The notes under the pieces are model-generated. The model searched no databases and had not been told where the DNA came from. It was given only the letters and a program-made list of their open reading frames with translations. A program made the translations under genes and the position numbers. Below are positions 49,901-56,700 of a DNA stretch of 64,000 bases, one piece after another. The stretch lies in NCBI GenBank assembly GCA_964017195.1, contig OZ024890.1, positions 66,452,367-66,516,366 of the forward strand. The letters are read 5' to 3'. Within the stretch, counting starts at the first letter, position 1, and each line of letters begins with the position of its first letter. This DNA is from Siderastrea radians (lineage: Eukaryota; Cnidaria; Anthozoa; Scleractinia; Rhizangiidae).

Positions 49901-52900
49901 GAAAACACGCTGGATTATGCGGAAATTTAAATAATTTATAACATTCATTTGATAACTGTGTCTTTTCACAGTTTTAATTTCTGTTATCTAAACTGCTTAG
50001 TGAGGTTCCCTCTTCTTCTTCGTCTCTTTATATCTATCCTTACTATAAGCTTAAACCACAAGATGATTCTTTGAGACGACGAAGGAGCAAAAGAAGACAA
50101 CATGTTCAAGTTTCCTCGCGCATGTACTAGTCATATGCAGTTTCCTTTCAATTACTATTATTCACTGAAATGTCAATGCTTTTTGTTCAATAGAAATCAG
50201 TGTAAGAATAAAACTAGTACCCAGGCTCATCGCCAAAAGACGCATGTAATGCCTGGAGGTTAAAAATTGCTCGTGAACGAAGCGGCGTGTTTTCGTCGAT
50301 GTTTAAGAGGAAAAGTGCTTCAAAATAACCAATCTCTTTGGCTTTTGTGTTAACTTTGTGAGGATGAATAGCAGCTGCTTTATCGCCAATATTAGGCAAA
50401 TTTTTCTGTTTTATGCGGAAAATGCTCTGAAAATGCGGAAGTTGCAGACGTTAAAGAATTATGCCGATCCGCACCACCGCATCCTGTCAGACGCCCTGAA
50501 CTTAAGAGAATCACTGCACATGTTTCATGGATTTAATCTTTTCGCAAACTGTTATCGACTTTTATTTTCACTTAAAACATTACAGCATTCTGGGAGCTTT
50601 AAAAAGAGATCTTAAACGAGATATTTTGATTACTGTAAGCCGAAATATGTTTTCATTTGCTCAGCGCTGTGGTAAATCGAACTGCGAAGTAATTTATCTA
50701 TTAAGATACGCGATGAATCGAAGCATGACTTCAGTTGAGCTGAAAAAAGAAAAATTTCCTTCTGTTGAAAGGGCAGTATTGTTTGGGTCATAAACAGAGA
50801 TTCAAATGAGGTTTTTAATTGCTTTAAGGTTACTCTGGACCTTCGCGGGTGTCCTCGGGGAATAAATTCGTATGCGTGCCATTTTAAAGGAAAACACGGC
50901 AAACTATATATCGTTGGAAAGCTTTTAAATAAATGTAGATTTTGGCAAAAAGTATAAATTGCCGGTTTCTTCAATTCCACAAAAGAAAATCGCAAACAAC
51001 CACGAAAATGACCATGTGTCATTCAATTGGATTAATAGGGTATCAAATTCAAGGACAGTGGCAAAATAACTGCACCGTGTTAATCACAAAGGATCAATCA
51101 TCAAAAGCGTGTCAGCATTTTTCGATACTCTGACTGGTTATTTTTTAATTAATTTGTCAAGTTCGAGCAGCAAAGAATGCGCGATGGGTATTGCATTGAA
51201 GATCGTCACAGGTGAAATATTAAAAATTTCAAAAATCCCCAACACAGTTTTGTTTCACACCATCTAAGGAATGTTCAGGCCAAATTTCACAGAAATCTGC
51301 TGAATTTTGGTGTCATTCAATCAAACAAATGAATTAATAGGGTGCATGGTCATTTTGGCAACTTTCTTTTGTGGAATTTAAAAAACTGGCAATTCATTTT
51401 TTTTCCAAAATCTACATTTATTAAGCTTTCTAACAATAATTATATAGTTTGCTGTGCTTTCCTTTAATTTAAAATGGCGCACATATGAATTTTTTCCCCG
51501 AGGACACGGGAGGACACCCACAAAGGTCCAGAGTAACCTAATAAGCGAGTCAAGTGGTGGTTTCTTTCCTGCAAAGTAGACTAATTTACGGTGAGCTGCC
51601 TCGCTCAAATGTATATTCTTTTTAAAGCAGAGCAAATAAAACCATGTTGTGTAATATTATTGTGAACACATTCTCATCGCTTCGAAAAATATTTTCATGG
51701 CATTTACTTTGTTTTGAGGCCACAGAGCATTAATTATGGGCTCTTTAGCATGACAGAAACATGACATAAACATGATCTTGAATACTTTAAATTTGTGATT
51801 TTGATAACTTGTTTACGTTGTTCAAGATAACTCCAACATAAAGCGCGCATCTGAATCAAAACTTGAACGAAGAGAACATTGTTATGATTCAAATGCAGCA
51901 CATTTTCATAAATCGATCTGAGCGAATATTTTGTTTCAATTGCACACCATTCAGCTACAGTTGTAGCTACTAGAAGAATTCGCTTCTTGAAGGTGCTCGC
52001 TAATTGTGTGCGAATTTTAAAATAACTTGAATATTTGTAAACTCATTATTTTGCTTAAAAAATATTTCATTGTCTGTGATTTGTTGTCTTTTGCTGCCAT
52101 CAATTTTAATTTTACGTTGAGTGACAATAGATCAAGCAGCACAATAGATTTGTCTTGGGGGTTTCATTCCTAGTACTGCTTGAAAACAAAAGAAATACTT
52201 CTCACCTACATCAAAGAATTTGCGCTCGGCGAAATGTACTGTGTGGTCGGCAAATACGCGGCATGAATGAGTAATGAGAAAGAACAATAGCTTTGAATAT
52301 ATGAATACTTGATGACCCCAAAATTTGGGGTACACACTTAAATCGGCATGAAGTTGTAATGCCATGCTATCTCAAAGTCCTGCTGTCTCCAACAATTTTT
52401 TGCTGCCATCAAGAGCTTTAGATAGCAAAGTTTACTGTATTATATAATTACTTGTATAATTCTATTTGTGACAGTAATTCAAATAAATGCTATTATGATA
52501 CTTGGATGAGACCAGTTGAATATCAGTTGGTGAATGTGTGCTGGCAAGACCAATATGTAGCTTTCTACAATAACCCTTATAGAGTACCATATCTGACAAA
52601 GTTGCATATGCATGTAGAAGGCTTGAGATTATTGCCAGTGGTATCACCAACTTCCAACCTGTCAACTGGTCCTGTTGAACCCAACATAGAAAACAACACA
52701 GCAAAAGGACACAGGCATCCCATCTATTTAAATTCACTGATCTTCTCAAAATGGATGTGTCACAAACAGTCACTATGGGACACACAGTCACCAAGGAGTA
52801 CTAACAGGTCTGGAGGTCCCACAATAAAGCCCAAAGAGTTAAATACGATTACAGTTATATACAGTAGCTGGTTTAAACCAAAAGTTCTGATTAACTCATT

Positions 52901-53494
52901 ATATAATTAGGTATATTTACAATGTTGCATAAATGCCTAATTACCTGTGCAGCTTTTGGAGGAAACACATAATCAAATGTAAATCTCCTGTCTTTACCGA
53001 GGATTAACTGTGGCTTGTCTGGAATAAAGCGAACACACTGAGGAACATTATGCACTTTTTCTTGACCAACCAAGGGACGAACCTGACATAGATATAAACA
53101 TACAACAATGAACATGAATGTATAACTGGAAAGTCCAATTACTTAATTTAATTTTATTCTAATTTTTAGACTTAAGAAAAAAAAATGTGGTAGAATTTCT
53201 GCACAGCCCCATACAATAACTATGCATACATTTTTTTTCTGGCTAATGCATTCATGATTGCTCTGCTCTTTTGTTTATAGGAAATGAATGGCACAGTTAA
53301 TGTGTGGGACTGTGCGGAAATTTTACCAAAACTGTTAAATACATACAAGAAGCAAAGGATGGAGGATAAAACAGAAGTTAGCTCTCTATATGACAATTTG
53401 CCTTCATAATTTTAACTTAATTATATAATGCTGAAGAGGACTTCAAAAGTTTGACACTCACCCGGACAGCAACTTTAACTGGAACTTCTCCCAT
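25922..53494 (-). CDS. KIF27: KIF7/KIF27-type kinesin (kinesin-4-like)
   Basis: 27 exons join in consistent phase (4018 nt, about 1340 aa): 53494-53462, 53082-52945, 49130-49044, 47983-47876, 46801-46666, 46203-46057, 45765-45700, 45154-44985, 44318-44169, 43499-43419, 41032-40929, 40054-39832, 39118-38908, 37952-37843, 37198-37059, 36422-36320, 35859-35681, 34970-34706, 34381-34086, 32968-32767, 32208-32136, 31704-31563, 30613-30361, 29655-29477, 27652-27436, 26542-26457, 26040-25922. The last exon is missing. The N-terminal motor has an intact P loop (GSGKT, split by an intron after AYGQT), switch I (NEHSSRSH) and switch II (DLAGSER). Long coiled coils follow, with KIF27-like signatures such as [12 protein letters not shown] and [18 protein letters not shown]. 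Family knowledge: KIF7 acts in Hedgehog signalling at cilia, KIF27 in ciliogenesis. A single pre-duplication ortholog is likely in this lineage (inference). The neighbour ADAR starts 205 bp away, divergently. Confidence 0.9.
26864..26993. mobile_element. Foldback MITE with GGGTAACCG termini
   Basis: GGGTAACCGTGCATTTTCAG at the left is mirrored by CTGAAAAATGCGCGGTTACC at the right. 130 bp, non-coding, in a kinesin intron. Confidence 0.75.
27236..27256 (+). repeat. Poly-G tract
   Basis: Ten or more G, then GT and a further G run, within a kinesin intron. Confidence 0.8.
27769..28607. mobile_element. DNA element with GTTGTTTACCATTTACA termini and 5-bp target duplication
   Basis: GTTGTTTACCATTTACA at the left and its complement TGTAAATGGTAAACAAC at the right bound 839 bp. 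CTTTG flanks both sides (27764-27768 and 28608-28612). Subterminal motifs such as TTCCGGAAA and ACCATTTAC recur. No intact transposase is visible. It lies in the kinesin intron between exons 24 and 25. The 5-bp duplication resembles that of the element at 6309-6815. Confidence 0.8.
28671..28683 (+). repeat. Poly-G tract
   Basis: A short G homopolymer within a kinesin intron. Confidence 0.7.
29105..29260 (+). mobile_element. Decayed SINE tail
   Basis: CCAGGTGTATAAATGAGAC, later TGTAATGGACTAGC and CATCGGGGGG match, with decay, the tail of the SINE at 31050-31345 (CAGGTGTATAAATGGGTGCC ... TGCGATGGACTAGCATCCC). Confidence 0.6.
29772..29799 (+). repeat. (AAAT)n microsatellite
   Basis: Tandem AAAT units in a kinesin intron. 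Confidence 0.9.
30075..30232. mobile_element. Foldback MITE (GATAGTCGAGCGCG family, copy 2)
   Basis: Left GGATAGTCGAGCGCGAGAA and GTCGGCTGCCGCG are mirrored by CGCGGCAGCCGACGTTCACG and CGCGTTCGACTATCTGCGAG. Related to the element at 6907-7215. Confidence 0.65.
31050..31345 (+). mobile_element. tRNA-derived SINE interrupted by another repeat
   Basis: An A-box-like GGTGGTGTAGTGGTTAGCGT at 31058-31077 and a B-box-like AGGTCGGTAATTCGACGCC at 31172-31190 are separated by an inserted AATAATATTTCTATAGCGCT segment (about 31087-31170). The tail (31250-31345) includes TGCGATGGACTAGCATCCC, a conserved tail type shared with L2-clade LINEs. Confidence 0.75.
33676..33920 (+). mobile_element. tRNA-derived SINE, copy 2
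   Basis: An A-box-like GTGGTAGTGTAGTGGTAAGGG core and a B-box GGGTTCGATTCCGGGTT lie at about 33820-33880. Same family as the minus-strand copy at 19320-19565; similarity extends further upstream to about 33530 (GGTAACCAAGCCTT). Confidence 0.8.
35018..35075 (+). repeat. AATT/ATTT microsatellite
   Basis: Tandem TTAA and TTTA units in a kinesin intron. Confidence 0.85.
36610..36809. other. Assembly gap (200 N)
   Basis: Exactly 200 undefined bases, probably a gap of arbitrary size. It lies in the kinesin intron between the exons at 37198-37059 and 36422-36320; the phase-2 junction is preserved across it. Confidence 0.98.
37377..37392 (+). repeat. (TA)n microsatellite
   Basis: A short alternating TA run in a kinesin intron. 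Confidence 0.8.
39338..39626 (-). mobile_element. tRNA-derived SINE with (ATTT)n tail
   Basis: On the minus strand a tRNA-like head (about 39626-39550) has an A-box-like TGGTGCAGTTGTGAGAGCA and a B-box GGTTCGATTCCCGG, followed by a body of about 180 bp and an (ATTT)n 3' tail at 39372-39338. Complete structure in a kinesin intron. Confidence 0.82.
41336..41416 (-). repeat. tRNA-like sequence with paired acceptor ends
   Basis: On the minus strand the 81 nt begin GAGTCTC and end GGGACTC, which pair (one U-G). An A-box-like TACCTCAGTAGTTAGAGCG and a B-box GGTTCGATCCC are present. The anticodon arm is ambiguous, so it is more likely a SINE head or tRNA pseudogene than a working tRNA. Confidence 0.55.
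41476..42623. mobile_element. Decayed hAT transposon
   Basis: It starts CAGGGGCGTTCC and ends GGAACGCCCCTG, perfect 12-bp terminal inverted repeats of hAT type. GCTAG flanks both ends (41471-41475 and 42624-42628), shorter than the usual 8-bp hAT duplication. A transposase C-terminal remnant lies inside on the minus strand (41866-42045). Confidence 0.85.
41866..42045 (-). pseudogene. hAT transposase C-terminal dimerisation domain remnant
   Basis: The minus-strand frame reads [20 protein letters not shown], an in-frame stop, then [16 protein letters not shown]. This is the conserved hAT C-terminal motif (ATxERSFSxLRRIKTxLRxTM in related elements). The stop and the absence of the catalytic core show the gene is dead. 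Confidence 0.85.
42774..42793 (+). repeat. Poly-C tract
   Basis: A C homopolymer interrupted by one A in a kinesin intron. Confidence 0.8.
44560..44805 (+). repeat. Minisatellite (GGAAATGAAGAAAGGGCCATTTTTT-like unit)
   Basis: About ten tandem copies of a 22-26-bp unit containing AAAGGGCCATTTTTTGGA fill this part of a kinesin intron. All three minus-strand frames stay open across it, giving WPFF/KKWPFL repeat peptides that are artefacts of the repeat. Confidence 0.92.
47488..47580. repeat. Short foldback repeat
   Basis: GTATAAATCTCTCAAA at the left is mirrored by TTTGAGAGATTTATAC at the right around a CTCCTGACAAAGGCTTAGAG centre. Non-coding, in a kinesin intron. Confidence 0.7.
48293..48612. 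mobile_element. GC-rich foldback MITE with poly-G/poly-C ends
   Basis: CCCGGGGGGG...ACTCCCATATGAAAG and GGGGATGCTCGTCGG at the left are mirrored by CGACGAGCATCCCC and CTTTCATATGGGAGTCC-like sequence and a C run at the right. Inside, CACCCTAAGTGAGACC-type units repeat. Same family as 12034-12168. Confidence 0.85.
49823..50498. mobile_element. Non-autonomous hAT-like element
   Basis: It starts CAGGCCATCTGATAGGGTGC and ends GCATCCTGTCAGACGCCCTG, imperfect terminal inverted repeats with hAT-like CAGG/CCTG ends. AACTTA borders both sides. Internal TATGCGGAA motifs repeat. No transposase is seen. Confidence 0.7.
50828..51538. mobile_element. 711-bp element with about 170-bp terminal inverted repeats
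   Basis: The left arm starts GGTTACTCTGGACCTT and the right arm ends AAGGTCCAGAGTAACC. Arms stay alignable for about 170 bp, through TTTCTTTTGTGGAATT-like sequence, with indels (for example a duplicated GTGTCCTC in one arm). The interior continues with GACCATG pairs. It lies in the kinesin intron between exons 2 and 3; short ORFs inside are not recognised. Confidence 0.85.
53188..53328. mobile_element. Foldback MITE next to the first kinesin exon
   Basis: TGGTAGAATTTCTGCACAGC at the left is mirrored by ACTGTGCGGAAATTTTACCA at the right. It lies in the first kinesin intron, 134 bp from the first coding exon. Confidence 0.72.
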
Positions 53495-53699
53495 TTCATA
53501 AACCCTTCAATAAACCAGTGTTCCCCATGAAAAACTGCAATGTAATCAGTACCACATTCTCCTGACAAAAATCATTTATTCTGGAACATTGATTCAACAA
53601 CTTGTCGGTCAGATTCTGACAGCCATGTTTGTTTTCTTCGTTCGCGGACTCAGTTGACCAGCGGCTGTCTGGAAGGACTGCATTCTGGGAAAAATAAAC
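53495..53699. promoter_or_regulatory. Probable bidirectional KIF27/ADAR promoter
   Basis: Only 205 bp separate the divergent start codons, so both 5' UTRs and core promoters must lie here or overlap, unless upstream non-coding exons exist. No TATA box is clear. GCATTCTGGGAA at 53680-53691 is the complement of TTCCCAGAATGC, the core of the ZNF143 (SBS) motif common in metazoan bidirectional promoters. The ADAR start lies in a YY1-like AACATGGCGGC. Confidence 0.65.
53680..53691 (-). promoter_or_regulatory. ZNF143-type (SBS) site
   Basis: The complement reads TTCCCAGAATGC, matching the conserved 12-bp half of ACTACAnnTCCCAGAATGC. It lies 8 bp before the ADAR start codon, probably in the 5' UTR or at the transcription start. 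Confidence 0.5.
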
Positions 53700-53708
53700 A
53701 TGGCGGCC
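53698..53708 (+). promoter_or_regulatory. YY1-like site overlapping the ADAR start codon
   Basis: ACATGGCGGCC matches the AANATGGCGGC consensus often found just downstream of transcription starts, with the ATG serving as start codon. Confidence 0.5.
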
Positions 53709-56700
53709 GATTGGAAAGAGAAAATATTAGATTTGTTTACGAGTGAAAATGGGCCTTTTTCATCCCATGAAATCATGGATCGCCTTGAAATTCCAAATAA
53801 TGCTTTAGTGAATGTTGCAGTATTTGAGCTGGTTCGTCAGGGTGTTATTGTGCAAACGAACGAGATGCCGCCGAAGTGGGAACTAAGTGCTGTCGAACCA
53901 GCTAAGCCCACTGCAGAAATTTGCACGGACAAAAAAGAAGGTAAGGTATCCATGCGGTTATAAGCTAACATGTAGCGGAGAAAACGAGAAAAATGGAAAA
54001 CTTGCAAGACATTAGTGAGTGACTGTTTACTTATGTGATATTCTTTTTATAGGATATAAGTTTCATTGTCTAAGCGAAACCGAAACACATGCATGCGGGG
54101 AATAATTTACCATAATTTATGCCGCGTAAGTGGTTTCAGTTTTGATTCTTCTCGAAACAAAACAATGAACTGGGACTTTGCCTTCTCTTGGAAGAACATG
54201 GCTTTTCAAAGCACTGGGAATTTGCCAGTCGTGCTAAGTTCCTTTTCTCAGTTGACTTTAGGTAGAGAGAAAAAGGGTGAGTAGGTAATTTTTTGTATGT
54301 AAGCTGAACTCAAATCTCCTCCAAACGCTCTCGACTACTTTTCAAACCACTCGCCCAAATGAAAGCTGCTGCTGTTAAATTCATTCTTGTACACCTTTTT
54401 GCTGTAAGACAAGAATCAAGAACTCTGCCAGTTCATAAACAACTGCATTATCGGTCATTGCAAAAGCTGTACATGTACAAGGCACGTTGTATGTACGTTG
54501 TTGGTACATGTATGTTCAACGTGAAATGACAGCTGACACTATCTACTGTACAAAATTTTGCAAGTCACACAATCATACGTTGGTAGTAAAAATCAGCCCC
54601 TAACTAATTGACCAATATGCCAGTATACCATTATGATATATAAATTTCTAGTTTTCTTGTGGTATTATGGCCTCAGTCAAAATCTCACTCAGGTTGTGTC
54701 TGTAACAGACTACGTACTAAGCACCAAGGAGTCTTTTTTGTCTTCTTACATGCATCTAGAATAACACTAGTGAAAATGATACAGTGGTTTTCAACCATGC
54801 TAGAGACTGACAATGTTACTGATCCAAGTAATATGTTGGATAGGAATCTAGTATTAAAATTAATTATGCCCTAGTTTCACCAAGCCTCACTGTAGCTCAA
54901 TGATGAGAGCATCTGACTATTTTGTAGAAGATCAGAAGCTAATTTAATCTTTATAGTCCTATGCTCATGAGAATCAAAATTCTTTTTCTTAATTAATGCA
55001 TTACCACCTTCCTCCTTATTAACAGCCAATCTTTTGTGCTTCTTCACAGTGTGAAACACCAACATGTCATCACTGTTCTTTATTTTTCACCTTCTTGATT
55101 AGCTAACTAGTCAGCATTTTATTTTGATTACAACTTCAGCTTCAAGTTAGTTTCCTGGCCCCTGGAAAAAATCACTGTGGTTGAGTAGTTTGTCATTGCC
55201 GGGTTTCATATCGTGAGAGACTGGGTACGAATCCTTAATTGTGATAATGACAAAACAATACTCACATAGCCAGAAAGAGCACATGGAACTCTACAAAATC
55301 ACGAAGTTTGGTGTTAATCGGATTAATTTTGAATGGCTTACAACCGTTCAAAAATGCTAAAATTTACAAAGAAATGTATGGATTTCCGGACAAGTTGACA
55401 ACTTGTCCAGAAATCCATACATTTCTTTGTAAATTTTTAGCATTTTTGAACGGTTGTAAGCCGTTCAAAATTAATCCGTTTAACACCAAACTTCGTGATT
55501 TTGTAGAGTTCCATATGCTCTTTCTGGCTATGTGAGTATTGTGTTGCCATTATCACAATTAAGCGATTCGTACCCAGTCTCACACGATATGAAACCCGGC
55601 AATGTGTTGCTATTACATTTACAATGAAATTAATGAAAACTTTGGACTGAGTCATATTTCGTTACCTTCTGGTTGTACATTTTACTTAAATGTAGAGAAA
55701 TGTAGACAAAGATGAATAATAGAAATGGTAGAGAAGGCAAAAAGAGAGAAAATATCCATCTTGAAGAAGGTCAACTCTCATCATCAACTTTCATCATTAG
55801 ACCAGGAGTCTACAGAACACCAGTTTCCAAAGAGCATGCTTACTCCATTGTACCACCGAAGCCTCTTTATGAACCCTTAATTTTCTGGCAAGGTCATCAA
55901 GCAAGCAAAATGAAAACTTTTGGGCTGAGTTCGAGTGGAAAGTGGAAGGAGATTGTAGCAAATAATATGAATGAGTGTTTCTTTGTTTTTCCTCAGATTC
56001 TGACAACGAGGAACAGGGCAAGAACAAAGATACAGGCAAATCAGACTCTTTGTCAACTAGTGAGATGCAAACAAGCCAGCAGAGGATCCTTTCCAGGCCA
56101 CAAGCAGATGTAAGCCTAGGAAGTGATGACAGCCCTTCACCAGTGAACGACACCCTTGAAAACCAAATCCTTCACACACTACAAAATACTCCACATGCTT
56201 GTACACTAAATGACATTCTACATAGTGTTACCATCCACACCTCCGAGGCAAGCGTGATTGGGTGCATTAATAAACTGGAGCAGGCAAAGAAGATAAGCCG
56301 AATTATGAAAATGCCTCCTATGTGGGGAATTGCTGAGACTAGAGAGGAAATTGAGGCAGGAGACGATGAAATGCCAGAATTGCAAACTCTGGTGCCTGAC
56401 TATGAATCGGACACCAATGAAGATGAGGCACATGAGAAAGTCGTGGGAGAAGATATCAAAGAAGGAGAGAGAGTTTCAAAGGAAACTTCATGTGATGGAG
56501 ATGGCACAAACACCAAACTTGGTCATAAAGGTCCACTTTCAGGAAACCAAGAAAGTGCAAATTCATCGGGTGCACCACCATTGCCCGAAACTCAATCTCT
56601 GTCACCTGGTAATCTAAAAAGATGTGATGAGAGCCAGGGTCTAATAAGCTTGCCTCACACATTGGATACAAATTCCTCCAGTTGTGACGCCAGTGTGCCC

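Larger units (their letters stand above)
43419..53494 (-). other. KIF27: KIF27 motor-domain exons
   Basis: The first ten exons encode the motor, from [10 protein letters not shown] to the [15 protein letters not shown] neck. The first coding exon is only 33 nt. An out-of-frame ATG lies 5 nt upstream of the chosen start; the chosen ATG has the better context (A at -3, G at +4) and leads directly into the conserved kinesin N-terminus. A 22-codon Glu/Lys-rich insertion (exon 45765-45700) sits between switch I and switch II, where human KIF27 also has an extended loop. Confidence 0.88.
53941..55996 (+). other. ADAR intron 1
   Basis: It opens GTAAGGT and ends TTTTTCCTCAG. No additional exon was recognised. 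One stretch with splice-like signals (54249-54275) would introduce a stop and was rejected. It contains the palindrome at 55194-55604. Confidence 0.85.

Noticed and set aside
52452..52910. 152-aa plus-strand ORF in the kinesin intron
   Set aside because: No recognisable domain and no promoter or splice context; probably chance.
54249..54275. Possible micro-exon in the ADAR intron
   Set aside because: Splice-like signals exist but the in-phase reading brings a TAG stop.
55712..56113. 133-aa ORF at the ADAR intron-exon junction
   Set aside because: It is out of frame with the ADAR exon it overlaps and lacks domain features.
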